Below are positions 26,218 through 35,578 of a stretch of DNA of 64,000 nucleotides, in pieces; position 1 is the stretch's first letter, and every line of letters starts with the position of its first letter. The stretch covers positions 62,001-126,000 of the forward strand of contig NZ_JALPRK010000005.1 in NCBI RefSeq assembly GCF_023195895.1. The letters are read 5' to 3'. The DNA is from Paenibacillus mellifer (GTDB taxonomy: Bacteria > Bacillota > Bacilli > Paenibacillales > Paenibacillaceae). Below the pieces are notes generated by a model, which saw nothing but the letters and a program-made list of their open reading frames with translations, was not told where the DNA came from and did not search any database. Position numbers and translations under genes: made by a program.

Positions 26218-26513
26218 GTAAGCGTCAAATCCTCCCCACCTTCTAAGTGGCTTCTAATCATGAGATTATAGGCTCATCTTAGAAAAAGGGTGATCGTCAG
26301 ATGAAGAAAATTGAGGAGACACGCGAGCACTGGAAGGCTCGAATCTCAGATTATCGTGCCAGTGGTTTAACAATGTCGGCATGGTGCGCGGCCAACGGTT
26401 GTAAGACGGACCAGTTAAAGTATTGGCTCTACAAGGCCAAGAACAACTCAACCTGTCGCTTCTCAGCTAATCTGGCGGGTGAGAAATCACCGACAATGAC
26501 GGAAGAAATATAA
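26218..26513 (+). mobile_element. IS66-family left end with tnpA fragment
   Basis: GTAAGCGTC at 26218 matches the typical IS66 terminal sequence. A tnpA gene starts at ATG 26301 (EHWKARISDYRASGLTMSAW, CKTDQLKYWLYKAKN) and is broken at 26513, where the TniB/TniA module begins. tnpC is absent; a tnpB remnant lies at 40563. Confidence 0.75.
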
Positions 26514-26560
26514 TGCCAACCCGCCAGCACAGTGAGAGATGAAGCGCCAATCATAGGGTG

Positions 26561-26603
26561 GTGCAAATGCATCCCTCGGAAATCTCCGGGGATGCATTTG
26601 CAC
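26561..26603. terminator. long perfect hairpin downstream of tniB
   Basis: GTGCAAATGCATCCC and GGGATGCATTTGCAC form a perfect 15-bp stem, with an inner CGG/CCG. It sits just past the tniB stop on the minus strand, so it may terminate the operon. Confidence 0.65.
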
Positions 26604-26607
26604 GACG

Positions 26608-27435
26608 TTATGAAGATGACCCGCCAATGCCCCGTTGGCGGTCCATATCGGCCAGAACTCGGGCAATGTGGCTCTCCTCAATCACTTCCAGGTCTTTGTT
26701 TGTAACGTCGAGAAGTGTTTGGGTACAAATCTGGTTCGTCACCCGCGGAAGTCCCTGGCTTGCTGCAAAAACCCGTTGCAGGGCACCTTCAGCAAAAAGG
26801 GGCTTGTCCATCTGGGCTACCTTCATGTGGTGCCGAATGTAGCCGTAGGTTTCTTCTTTCGTCATGGCCGTCAGGTGGTACTGCATGCCAATGCGCTGGA
26901 CCGTCGCTTCGTGTTTTTTCAATCGCAGGATCTTCCGCAGCTCCGGCTGCCCAACCAGAATCAACGGAAATAGAGAGCAGGAATCCATGTTGTGGTTCAT
27001 GACGAAGCGGAGCTCACTCAGCATGGCATCACTCATCTCATGGGCTTCATCCACCACGACCACCATCATGCGCTCACCTTGCGCCGTTCGCGCCTGCAAG
27101 GCTTCCTCCCATTGCTGTCGGGCTTTCCCTACGTTGTAGCAAGGCTCTACACCCATGTGAGTGAGCATCGCTCCGTAGAAATCTCTCGGCTTGAGTCCGG
27201 CCTTGCAGAGATAGATGGGGGCGTAGGTCATATCATCCAAATCGGCAAACAATCGGCGGATCAATGTGGATTTCCCGCCGCCTACTTCCCCAGTGAGCAC
27301 ACCCAGATAGCGGTTTTGAATCATAAGGTTTAGACGGGCTAACGCTTCTTTGTAGCTGCGAGATTCGAAGCAACAGGACGTATTCAGTTCTTTGCTAAAC
27401 GGTTGTACAACGGGGGCTGTCAGGGTCGTCATCAT
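26608..27435 (-). CDS. TniB/TnsC/ExeA-like AAA ATPase
   Basis: 275 residues. Walker A is GEVGGGKST at 49-57 and Walker B MMVVVVDEAHEM is near 125, followed by sensor-like ILVGQPEL and a C-terminal helical lid (GLPRVTNQICTQTLLD). Such ATPases select the target and activate the partner DDE transposase. ATG 27435 follows GGGAGGTGG and overlaps the tniA stop by 4 bases. Confidence 0.88.
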   Translation of the reverse strand: MMTTLTAPVVQPFSKELNTSCCFESRSYKEALARLNLMIQNRYLGVLTGEVGGGKSTLIRRLFADLDDMTYAPIYLCKAGLKPRDFYGAMLTHMGVEPCYNVGKARQQWEEALQARTAQGERMMVVVVDEAHEMSDAMLSELRFVMNHNMDSCSLFPLILVGQPELRKILRLKKHEATVQRIGMQYHLTAMTKEETYGYIRHHMKVAQMDKPLFAEGALQRVFAASQGLPRVTNQICTQTLLDVTNKDLEVIEESHIARVLADMDRQRGIGGSSS

Positions 27436-28814
27436 GCCTGTCCACCTCCCCCGGCGGCGTAGGATACCGGATCTTGTTCCGCAAGAGCTGCTTGGCGCTT
27501 TTGCTCTGCCAATTCGAGAAACGAGAGCTGTCCATCATGTTCTTCTACCAGCTGCACAGCTTCCGGCTTTACTCTCTTGTCGTAACGGCGGGTAAGGTCG
27601 ATGACGGTGGCATCAGGCCATTGCTTGTCTTGGTGCCACACTTGAATACGGGAGAGATCAAATGGATCGTACCGAAGTTGCACACGCTCCCCGCAGAGCT
27701 CCAGATCAACCTCGTAGGCATTACCGGCCAGACTCACGCAGCCGGTCTTGTCTACCTTTCGTGTCTCTTCCCAGAGGAAGATGTCCATGAGCTCCGCCAG
27801 CGTGGCCCGGCGTGGCTTCCGGCTGCTGGATTCAGCCCGCACTTTCGGCGGCTGCTTCGTTGAGCCATGCTCCCGGATATGGTAGTACCCCTCGATCCAA
27901 GCAGCAAGGCCCTGGTTCAGTTCTTCCAATGTCAGGATGCGCCCTTGCTCGATCTGTTGGTACGCTTCGGGTTTGAAGCTGGTGTCAATGAAATGGAAGA
28001 AGCGTTCAATTTTACCGCGTCCCTGAGGACGAAATACGGTACTATGTGAAAGGCGGATGCCCAGCTTCCCGCATATTCGGACCAGGTGCTGAGAGGAGAA
28101 AGCAGCTCCATTATCGCAATAGAACTGTTCCGGAATGCCGTGCTTTAGAATCGCCTTCTTCAGGCTGTCCTCCATACGCGGTAGCTTCTCGTCCCAATAA
28201 AACTGGGCGTGAGTAATCAGACGCGAGTAGTCATCCAGGATGGCAAACAGAATGGCTTTCTTCTTTTTCTTCGGGTCTGCCGGATCAGGAAGATACAGTG
28301 TATGTTGGAAGTCAAATTGCCACAACACATGGACATCCTCCGCCTCGAAGCGCCGAAATCCCTTGGCGGCTTGCGACTGAATCAGGTCTTTGCGGCTTGC
28401 TCCTGCCTTCTTCAACTGGCGAGCCAGCGTGCTTGCTGCAATGTCGGTTTGGGCTACAAGGCCACTCTCCTTGAGCATGAAGATAATTTGTTCCACACTG
28501 CGCTCCGGCCGTTCCTTTCGCAGCCGGATGGCTTCTTGCAGGACAGATGCAGGAATACCGGTGGCCGTTCTCTTTGACCGCCCTTTCGGCTTGAGGGCCT
28601 CCCATTGTCCGCTTCGGTACTGAGACAAGTACCGCTCAAGGGATCGGATGCTGACGCGGGTCTTTGTACTTCCGGGTATGTGGTACGTTTGCTGTGCAGC
28701 CTGCTCCAAATAAGCCTTGATCTCACCGGGTGCCATCGGGGTCTGCCGACTGACAATCGGGGCGATTAGGCTGTAACGAAAAGCGGCCATTTGTTCTTTT
28801 ACTTGTTGTTCCAT
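27432..28814 (-). CDS. TniA/TnsB-like DDE transposase (Mu-type integrase core)
   Basis: 460 residues: an N-terminal helical DNA-binding part with RSLERYLSQYR near 57 and LARQLKKAG near 130, then an RNase H-fold catalytic core. The triad is Asp168 (WQFDF), Asp234 (YCDNG) and Glu270 (GRGKIERFF), a DD35E spacing, and a C-terminal beta domain follows. AAAGGAG precedes ATG 28814. Recombinases of this class bind tandem end repeats, like those at 23764. Confidence 0.9.
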   Translation of the reverse strand: MEQQVKEQMAAFRYSLIAPIVSRQTPMAPGEIKAYLEQAAQQTYHIPGSTKTRVSIRSLERYLSQYRSGQWEALKPKGRSKRTATGIPASVLQEAIRLRKERPERSVEQIIFMLKESGLVAQTDIAASTLARQLKKAGASRKDLIQSQAAKGFRRFEAEDVHVLWQFDFQHTLYLPDPADPKKKKKAILFAILDDYSRLITHAQFYWDEKLPRMEDSLKKAILKHGIPEQFYCDNGAAFSSQHLVRICGKLGIRLSHSTVFRPQGRGKIERFFHFIDTSFKPEAYQQIEQGRILTLEELNQGLAAWIEGYYHIREHGSTKQPPKVRAESSSRKPRRATLAELMDIFLWEETRKVDKTGCVSLAGNAYEVDLELCGERVQLRYDPFDLSRIQVWHQDKQWPDATVIDLTRRYDKRVKPEAVQLVEEHDGQLSFLELAEQKRQAALAEQDPVSYAAGGGGQA

Positions 28815-28865
28815 CGGTTGGGTACGCTCCTTTATCAATGAAAGATGGGGGGGAATCCCGTATCT

Positions 28866-29591
28866 TCATTGTGAAGGCAGGCGGCTACCGCAGCTATGGA
28901 CATCTTTTTTGGGATCATGTACCGGTACCGCCAACTCCAATGAACGGACATGCCGATGCAGGATATGAACGAAACGAATATCACTATACTGGCGGAGCTT
29001 TGACTGCACCCTGTCCCACAACTCAAAGAAGCCGCCCCAAAGGGAGCGTCTGCGTGCTTGTTCCGACCATAGCTCCATATGAGGGAGCAGGGTCAGAATC
29101 CAACTCCATAGATAAAACGATGTTTGAATCAACCGCTCTCTCCAAATGGAGGTCCACCGCCAGAGGGTCTTCTCGGAGTATGGACCGCAGGGGAGGGAAT
29201 CGCTTTGGGTGGCTATCTGAGCTAGGGAAGTGCCTTGGTCATGCTGGCGAATGACCTCTTCCTTCACGTCAAGAGCTACTTGATGATACTTCTCTACAAA
29301 GTCGGGGATTAAGCCAAAGGTCCCCCCGCATTCCGGTAATGGGCAATAGAACTGGTAGATGGGGATCTCACGAGTTTCTTCCAAAGTAATGACGGTTCTC
29401 GTGAAGTGACCATGGCGATATAGAAGCTGGTGCTCTTGTCCACAGTGAGGACAACGCCGAGGTCTGTCTTGATGGGGAATGCCCCCATTTACAACTACAA
29501 TCGAAAAATAGCTCTGGACAGACTCATTCCAATCCATTACGATGATGTTGGCGATAGCCGTTGGGAAGAGGAATACGGGGTTGCAGCCCAT
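28866..29591 (-). CDS. zinc-binding protein of the transposition module (DUF6431-like)
   Basis: About 241 residues from ATG 29591 (AGAGG 8 bases upstream); a later start at 29537 (MDWNES) is possible. A zinc knuckle RRCPHCGQEHQLLYRHGHF is followed by FYCPLPECGGTFGLIPDFV, giving two Cys pairs, then helical sequence with KTLWRW. Similar proteins accompany TniA/TniB pairs in Firmicutes and may act in target recognition. The family name is from memory. Confidence 0.65.
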   Translation of the reverse strand: MGCNPVFLFPTAIANIIVMDWNESVQSYFSIVVVNGGIPHQDRPRRCPHCGQEHQLLYRHGHFTRTVITLEETREIPIYQFYCPLPECGGTFGLIPDFVEKYHQVALDVKEEVIRQHDQGTSLAQIATQSDSLPCGPYSEKTLWRWTSIWRERLIQTSFYLWSWILTLLPHMELWSEQARRRSLWGGFFELWDRVQSKLRQYSDIRFVHILHRHVRSLELAVPVHDPKKDVHSCGSRLPSQ

Positions 29592-29630
29592 AACGTATTC
29601 CTCTTTTATTTTAGCTGTGCCGCTCCTTGG

Positions 29631-29678
29631 ACAATGATTGTCGGCGCAGCCTCCGGCTGCACCCGCCAATCATTGTCT
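29631..29678. repeat. inverted repeat at the right edge of the transposition module
   Basis: GACAATGATTG and CAATCATTGTC form an 11-bp stem; inside it GCAGCC/GGCTGC forms a second 6-bp stem. CCGCCA recurs at 23-base spacing just beyond (29661 and 29684), as it does near the left edge (CCGCCA/GCGCCA, also 23 apart). Confidence 0.5.
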
Positions 29679-29933
29679 ACTATCTCCGCCACTCTTGGCA
29701 AGAAAAAACCGCTCTTCTCCCGACATGGAAAATGAGCGGCAACATTATACATTTATTCCAACAAGTCTTGGTACTGTCATCTATGTGTTTTGCGATGTTT
29801 GTAATAGAAAGTTGGATCTCACAGAAGACTGGGGTTAAACTAAGGATTTTAACTTATAGAAAAAAAGGATCGTCAGTTCACTGTATTCGAAATCGAAATT
29901 TAAATCACCTCAAATAAGCGGGGCTGTTGACTA

Positions 29934-30110
29934 ATGAAAATTGAAGTATCAAAAGTTCTTCATAAGTATCAAGTCACACTTCCAAAAGGAGTTCGTGAAA
30001 AAATGGATTTAACGGTAGGTGAACAAGTGCTATTTATTAAAACAGAACAGGGTCTTATAATGAAAAAAGTAACTCTTGATCTAATTGAAAAAATAATGAT
30101 GGAGAAATGA
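29934..30110 (+). CDS. AbrB/SpoVT-type DNA-binding protein, orphan
   Basis: 58 residues beginning MKIEVSKVLHKYQVTLPKGV then REKMDLTVGEQVLFI, the swapped-hairpin AbrB fold. This type often serves as an antitoxin or small regulator, but no toxin gene follows. It lies 370 bases before the OLD nuclease gene. The stretch 30111-30480 between them shows no convincing gene; a 62-codon frame at 30185 has no ribosome binding site. Confidence 0.75.
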   Translation: MKIEVSKVLHKYQVTLPKGVREKMDLTVGEQVLFIKTEQGLIMKKVTLDLIEKIMMEK

Positions 30111-30480
30111 TGTTCGGGACATGCGTGGATCGATAGACTGGGAATTCTCACTAACATTAGAATAAATGTAAGCAGACAACAGGGGTGAAATTTTGCATAT
30201 ATTTATTCAAACAGGTATATTGTCATGATATGCTGGTTGGAGTTTTTTGTAGATTGAAAGTGAAGGATAATTTGAATAACCGCTTCTCACCTCGTCTATT
30301 GGCGGGGGTTGTTTTTTTTGTAGTCTATTATTTCATTGGGGTAAGGAGTTTCCATCATTCCGAAACAAGTTGAATGAGGAAAAAGTAGGAAAAAGCTAAT
30401 ATGTGTCGAATTGCTAAAATGAAATCAAATAATTGTGATGATGCGGACTTATAAATAAAAATACGTAAGGACTGATCATA

Positions 30481-32433
30481 TTGTATCTCGATACTGTGAG
30501 TATATGGAATTGGAGAAAGTTTGGAGAACGTGAAAATGGCCAGCCTGGGGTGAAAGTATCGTTTAATGCTAACTTAAACGTAATTGTTGGTGAAAACGAT
30601 TCTGGAAAAACAGCAATAATTGATGCAATAAAATTGGGTCTGAATACAAATAGTCAAGATTCATTATGGATCAGAGATACTGATTTTCATGATAATAGTA
30701 AATCAATAAAAATAGAATACATTTTCAAAGCTTTAACTGAGGATGAGGAGGCATTTTTCTTTGAATGGATTTATTTCAGAGAAGGTGCTTCGTATTTAAG
30801 AATTTTATTGGAAGCAGAGCAAACAGTAGATATAAATATGAAATCTAAAATAATTAGAAGTATATCTGGTGGAGAGGAAGAAAGGGAGCAGCCGTTAAGT
30901 GACAGTGTCAAACAACTTTTAACGGTCACATATCTAAAGCCATTAAGAGATGCCGAATTAGAGTTGAGTTCTGGAAGTAGGTCTAGATTTGCTCAGATTC
31001 TTAAAAACTTGAGTTACTTCCAAAATGATAGTGGTGCATCAAAAAGCAAAATTGAAGATATTCTTTCAAATGCTTTTAGTGAAATACAGGAAATAATTGA
31101 TAAACCAGTACTTGAAAAGATGAGTAAGGTTATCGAGGCTTTTTTTGAGAAGAATCGAAAGAAAAGCCCAGAGATAAAGCCGAAAAATATGAAGTTCGAA
31201 GAGGCGTTGAAGAAATTAGAATTAAGTTTGGGCGATGTCGGTAGTGGACTAGGCAGTTCAAATTTATTATTTATGGCCGCAGAATTACTTCTTTTAAGTG
31301 ATAATACTATAGGGGCAAAGATTGCTCTGATTGAAGAAATAGAAGCGCACATACATCCGCAATCGCAATTAAGGTTAATCAAATATTTCGAACGGAAAAG
31401 TAAGGAAGAAGGGATTCAATACATTCTTACTTCACATAGTCCTATATTAGCATCATCGATTTCACTCGAACATATTATTCTTATTTACAATAGCGCGGCA
31501 TTCCCTATGAGGTCTGGTTTAACGCATTTGGAAAGTGACGACTACAAATTCCTAGAGAGATTCTTGGATGCAACAAAATCAAATATGTTTTTTGCGCAAG
31601 GGATAATATGTGTCGAAGGGGATGCCGAAAATTTATTAATTCCTACTTTGGCGGAAGTTATCAACAGACCACTTTATGATTATGGAGTTTCGATTATAAA
31701 TGTAGGAAACTTGGCATTTAAGCGATATGCATCTATTTTTCTTAGAAAAGATGATCTTAAACTTAACTTCCCGGTTTCTATTGTGACGGATTTAGACATG
31801 AAACCAGTATCTTATTATGATGAGAACTTGTGCTACTTTGAGATTGACCACGAAGATGAACAGGATATTAAAAAGATCATTTCTCCTGTGCAAGATGAGT
31901 CACTTATAGGCCTATTCAGTAATTTCGATAGTCTTATTATTAAAATAAACAAAATTATTGATGGGAAGATGACTACAGAACAAAAGCAAGCAATACATGA
32001 TATTTTAACGAAGAAAAACACTCTGAAGTATGAAGAAATAATAACAGCTAGAGCAAAGAAAATACAAAGTAGTTATATGCATGAAGTTGAGAAAACAAAA
32101 GTATTTATCAGTTCTCCATGGACATTGGAATTCGCAATAGCCGAAAGCGGGTTATCTTCATTATTACAGGACTCTATATTGGAAGCGAATTATAAAGAGG
32201 CGAGGAACCGAAATTCGAAAAAGGAAAAATGGGAAATAATACCTGATTCTGAAAAAAGAGCTGTTGAAGTTTATCAATTTATGATTGATCATAATGTATC
32301 AAAATCAGTTGTGTCACAATTGTTATCAGCGAAGATCTTGGATAAGAAAAGCGAATTGGCTACAATTCTTGCTAACGACCCAAAGTTAAAATATTTAATT
32401 GATGCTATAAAGCATGTAACAGGTGGTGAGTAG
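30481..32433 (+). CDS. OLD-family ATPase/TOPRIM nuclease (Gabija GajA-like)
   Basis: 650 residues. An ABC-type ATPase (Walker A GENDSGKT at 37-44; Walker B-like IALIEEIEAHIHP near 285; SHSPILAS near 320) is followed by a TOPRIM domain (GIICVEGDAENLLIP near 378; SIVTDLDM near 435). This is a class 2 OLD protein because a UvrD-like helicase follows directly. In Gabija such proteins nick phage DNA. TTG 30481 lies 9 bases after AAGGA. GajA is usually about 580 residues, so this is a long member. Confidence 0.88.
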   Translation: MYLDTVSIWNWRKFGERENGQPGVKVSFNANLNVIVGENDSGKTAIIDAIKLGLNTNSQDSLWIRDTDFHDNSKSIKIEYIFKALTEDEEAFFFEWIYFREGASYLRILLEAEQTVDINMKSKIIRSISGGEEEREQPLSDSVKQLLTVTYLKPLRDAELELSSGSRSRFAQILKNLSYFQNDSGASKSKIEDILSNAFSEIQEIIDKPVLEKMSKVIEAFFEKNRKKSPEIKPKNMKFEEALKKLELSLGDVGSGLGSSNLLFMAAELLLLSDNTIGAKIALIEEIEAHIHPQSQLRLIKYFERKSKEEGIQYILTSHSPILASSISLEHIILIYNSAAFPMRSGLTHLESDDYKFLERFLDATKSNMFFAQGIICVEGDAENLLIPTLAEVINRPLYDYGVSIINVGNLAFKRYASIFLRKDDLKLNFPVSIVTDLDMKPVSYYDENLCYFEIDHEDEQDIKKIISPVQDESLIGLFSNFDSLIIKINKIIDGKMTTEQKQAIHDILTKKNTLKYEEIITARAKKIQSSYMHEVEKTKVFISSPWTLEFAIAESGLSSLLQDSILEANYKEARNRNSKKEKWEIIPDSEKRAVEVYQFMIDHNVSKSVVSQLLSAKILDKKSELATILANDPKLKYLIDAIKHVTGGE

Positions 32434-34257
32434 ATGTACTTTAACCAAGATGATTTTGACTTAGTTGAAAAAACTATACTAGGCAACAAAAGGTTCAATG
32501 AAAATCAGCGGGAATTTATCGAGTTAATGGAATCTAAATATATAATCGCTGGGCCGGGTGTTGGGAAGACAACTTGTCTAGCAGCAAAGATAGTTTTACT
32601 CTTGATGAAATTAGCTAGTTCGAATTCAAAGGATGCAGTATGTATTATTACACAAACCAATGTTGCGGTTGATGAGATAAATAAAATCTTAAGAAGGCTA
32701 GGTCTGGCGCAAATTAATCACCCACATTTTGTGGGGACGGTTCATCAATTCTTCAACACCTTTTTGGCTATTCCTTACATAAAAAAGCATATAAACCCGA
32801 TTAACTTGCGATTTGCTGAAGACGACGATTATTCATCATTAATTTCCACATTGGTTCATAAAAACTCATATTTCGGGGGCTGGAGTAGTGGTCCTAAAAG
32901 TGCTGTGATCAGAAAAATTCAAGATTGTAATCTAATTTATGATAAGAAAACAGATAAAATCATCTTAGAAAACACAGTAAATTGGGATAGGTTTGAAAGG
33001 CATCATACTCATATGTTTAATGTTAAATGGGAATTAAAAAGGCTCGGCTTTTTTACTTTTAATGATACTTTTCTTTTCGCTGAAGCAGCTCTGGGATATA
33101 GAAAAAACATATCCTTGTTAAGGAAAAGATTTAAATACGTTTTCATTGATGAATTTCAAGATACAAAAGCAAGTAGCCTTGCTATATTAAAAAATATCTT
33201 TTCAAATGAGGGTAACGTTCTTCAGGTTGTTGGTGATCCCAACCAAACTCTTGATTTCTATGGACAAATGCCAAGTGTTGACAATAAAAATAAATTTGAA
33301 TTAAAAATTTGCAATAGATTTGGAGATGAGATTGCTAAACATCTCCCTAATATAATAAATGGGATACAAGTAGAGTGCTTTAAAGAGAAGAAATCCTTTA
33401 ATCCATTGTTAATTTTATATAATCGAAATGAGCAATTAATTCCTTACTACAAGAAAATATTTACGGAGTATCTTGCTGATGAGAATTTTTCAAGGAGTAC
33501 GAAAAAAGATAGTATTCTATCAATAAGGAAATTGGCGATTAATGGGTATCAAACTGATGGTAACCACCAAAGTGTCACGAACTATAAGATAAAAAATAGC
33601 GAATCGTATACTGGTCATATATCAAAGTTAGTCAATGATCTTATCTATAATAAACTTTCCAATATTGAAGAGTTTGAAATAGATTATAGACAATGGGTAA
33701 GAGAGCATCCAAAACAGACTGATATAAAAAAATGTTTAATAAAAGGCATAAAAAGAGGACAACTTGATAAAGACAGTTTGAAAATTGCTATAAATTCCAT
33801 ACTTATCGAGAAGGACTCAGGAGCTATAAATGCTACAAATGCAATTTTTGGAAAAATATCGAGCGTGCTGGAATTAATCAATAACTCTGACGTATCTAAG
33901 ATTAATGAAGATGACGATCAAACATTGATTTTTGGTACCATTCATTCTGCTAAAGGTGAAACTCATAGATCGGTTTTATTGATAGACTCGGAAGAAGCTG
34001 ACATGATACATTCGAAAATGCTTAAGTCATTTTATTGTCTTGATAACACTAATTATGATAATGAGTGGGTTGAAAGAAATCTTTTATATGTTGCTATGAG
34101 TAGGCCTACCCATTTATTTGCATTTGGTATGAATGCTAGCTACATTAATCAAGATGAAATAAACATATTCAGAGACAAGGGCTGGGATATCAAGTTTGCA
34201 TTCGATGAATCTGAGCAAGAAAATTCGGAAACGAAGGTTTTAAACATGTATATTTAA
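32434..34257 (+). CDS. UvrD/PcrA-like helicase (Gabija GajB-like)
   Basis: 607 residues. NENQREFIE (Q motif), Walker A AGPGVGKT at 39-46, motif II VFIDEFQDTK near 240, GDPNQTL near 265, motif V IHSAKGETHRS near 505, motif VI LLYVAMSRPTHLF near 548. Starts directly after the gajA-like stop. GajB is usually near 500 residues; about 100 extra lie in the middle. The pair is the expected two-gene Gabija layout. Confidence 0.87.
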   Translation: MYFNQDDFDLVEKTILGNKRFNENQREFIELMESKYIIAGPGVGKTTCLAAKIVLLLMKLASSNSKDAVCIITQTNVAVDEINKILRRLGLAQINHPHFVGTVHQFFNTFLAIPYIKKHINPINLRFAEDDDYSSLISTLVHKNSYFGGWSSGPKSAVIRKIQDCNLIYDKKTDKIILENTVNWDRFERHHTHMFNVKWELKRLGFFTFNDTFLFAEAALGYRKNISLLRKRFKYVFIDEFQDTKASSLAILKNIFSNEGNVLQVVGDPNQTLDFYGQMPSVDNKNKFELKICNRFGDEIAKHLPNIINGIQVECFKEKKSFNPLLILYNRNEQLIPYYKKIFTEYLADENFSRSTKKDSILSIRKLAINGYQTDGNHQSVTNYKIKNSESYTGHISKLVNDLIYNKLSNIEEFEIDYRQWVREHPKQTDIKKCLIKGIKRGQLDKDSLKIAINSILIEKDSGAINATNAIFGKISSVLELINNSDVSKINEDDDQTLIFGTIHSAKGETHRSVLLIDSEEADMIHSKMLKSFYCLDNTNYDNEWVERNLLYVAMSRPTHLFAFGMNASYINQDEINIFRDKGWDIKFAFDESEQENSETKVLNMYI

Positions 34258-34367
34258 CATCCTTGAATGCACAAATGAAGCCGCGGCGAACTCTAATGTA
34301 AATAATTAATTACTGCACAAGCTTTAAGGAACATTTTTGCATTTGGTGTAGAACGAGAGGTGGAGTT

Positions 34368-35333
34368 GTGTCCATAAATACTTTGATAAAGGGATTAAAA
34401 GATGGGGATGAAATTGTTGGATTCTATTTAATCAAAGAAATAGAAGCAAAACAAACAAATAGTTCGATCCCCAAAGATTACTTAGATCTTGTACTCGCCG
34501 ACTCAAGTGGAAATATTTCTGCGAAGTATTGGGATGCCAGCAAGACCGATATTGAAACATTCTTTCCGATGTGTCTTGTTAAGGTACAAGGCTTGGTTCA
34601 GGTATATCGTGAAAAACTACAAGTTAAAGTAATACGAATTCGTAAAGCAACGGAACAAGACGGGATATCCATAACAGATTTTATTCGTTCAGCTCCTGTA
34701 GGATCAGAAGAGCTCATTTCTATTATTGAACAAGCCATCAACAGTTTAAGTAATGATGAAGTTAGAACGATTGTTTCTTTTTGTTTTGAGAAAGTCAAAG
34801 ATAACATGCATTCATCACCCGCAGCCAAATCTCATCATCATGCATATTATGGGGGGTTGGCATACCATATCGTTCGGATGCTTGAACTGAGTGAATTTAT
34901 TTGTCGGCAGCGCCCATTTCTCAATTCGGACTTGCTAAAGGCAGGTGTAATTTTACATGATATTGCTAAACCAGTAGAAATGGTTTCGGAGTATGGTATG
35001 GTAATCGATTATAGTAACCAAGGAAAATTGATTGGACATATAAGTATGGCTTCGAATTGGATTACAGAAGCCGCAATTAAACTTGGGATCGATCTGCAAT
35101 CAAATATCGTCCTGGCTTTACATCACTTGGTATTATCCCATCATAATCTAGGTGAATGGGGAAGCCCGGTGCAGCCTCAATTACCAGAAGCGGTAGCTCT
35201 ACATTATATAGATGCAATGGATGCAAAACTGCAAATGGTTGAAGATATGTTTGGAATAACCCCTGACAACGAGGAATGGACACCGATAATCCGCGGTTTG
35301 CAAAACAAACAAATTTTCAAATTAAAGTTATAG
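34368..35333 (+). CDS. YhaM-like 3'-5' exonuclease (OB fold plus HD domain)
   Basis: 321 residues, close to YhaM. An N-terminal OB domain (about 10-100: DLVLADSSGNISAKYWD) is followed by an HD hydrolase domain with SHHHAYYGGLAYH near 157 and LHDIAK near 198. GTG 34368 follows GAGGTGG. YhaM trims RNA and ssDNA in bacilli. Its place 110 bases after the Gabija-like pair, in AT-rich mobile DNA, marks an acquired copy and perhaps an accessory gene. Confidence 0.85.
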   Translation: MSINTLIKGLKDGDEIVGFYLIKEIEAKQTNSSIPKDYLDLVLADSSGNISAKYWDASKTDIETFFPMCLVKVQGLVQVYREKLQVKVIRIRKATEQDGISITDFIRSAPVGSEELISIIEQAINSLSNDEVRTIVSFCFEKVKDNMHSSPAAKSHHHAYYGGLAYHIVRMLELSEFICRQRPFLNSDLLKAGVILHDIAKPVEMVSEYGMVIDYSNQGKLIGHISMASNWITEAAIKLGIDLQSNIVLALHHLVLSHHNLGEWGSPVQPQLPEAVALHYIDAMDAKLQMVEDMFGITPDNEEWTPIIRGLQNKQIFKLKL

Positions 35334-35413
35334 TACAAAAATACAATTAGCTCTAACGAGACAATAAGTAATGAGTAGGCCATCTTTCATAAAAGGGCGA
35401 AGCATTGATGAAT

Positions 35414-35526
35414 ACTCCGGAGCAAATTGAGCCATCGTTCCGGTGAGTGAGAGCCACGTCTCTGGAGTTTTTGTACCACCCTTCGGTAAAGGGTGAGCCC
35501 CTGGAGTAACCTCCAGTTAGGCTCTC
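35414..35526 (+). ncRNA. candidate structured RNA element
   Basis: Stems seen: ACTC-CGGA/TCCG-GAGT (35414-35448); GAGAGCC (35449)/GGCTCTC (35520), which encloses CACCCTT (35477)/AAGGGTG (35489) and CTGGAG (35501)/CTCCAG (35511). A second CTGGAG at 35462 could compete for the same CTCCAG. No known riboswitch or intron is recognised, and the reverse strand is also open for some 50 codons, so it may be something else. Confidence 0.4.
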
Positions 35527-35578
35527 CTTTAATAAGTTGATTGAGCTGTAAACATAGAAGTAATCATAATTTTTTATT

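Larger units (their letters stand above)
26513..29745 (-). mobile_element. TniB/TniA/zinc-protein transposition module
   Basis: Three minus-strand genes: an AAA ATPase, a DDE transposase and a zinc-binding protein. Strong hairpins lie outside the genes at both ends (26561-26603 and 29631-29678). Possible ends are ATGCC... and ...ACAT with TATA on both sides, which is too short to trust. It may be an autonomous insertion inside IS66 or the transposition genes of the larger element. Confidence 0.45.

Noticed and set aside
26608..29591. A Tn7-like CRISPR-associated transposon
   Set aside because: No tnsA, tniQ or cas genes and no CRISPR array are present in the window.
30185..30373. 62-codon frame before the OLD gene
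   Set aside because: No ribosome binding site, begins inside AT-rich spacer; hydrophobic stretch comes from a poly-T region.
34368..35333. Treating the HD protein as an anti-phage dNTPase or CBASS-type effector
   Set aside because: The N-terminal OB fold, length and motif order fit YhaM exonucleases better.
35340..35570. Group II intron or T-box leader
   Set aside because: No domain V-like hairpin, reverse transcriptase or T-box sequence was found, only an unclassified set of stems.
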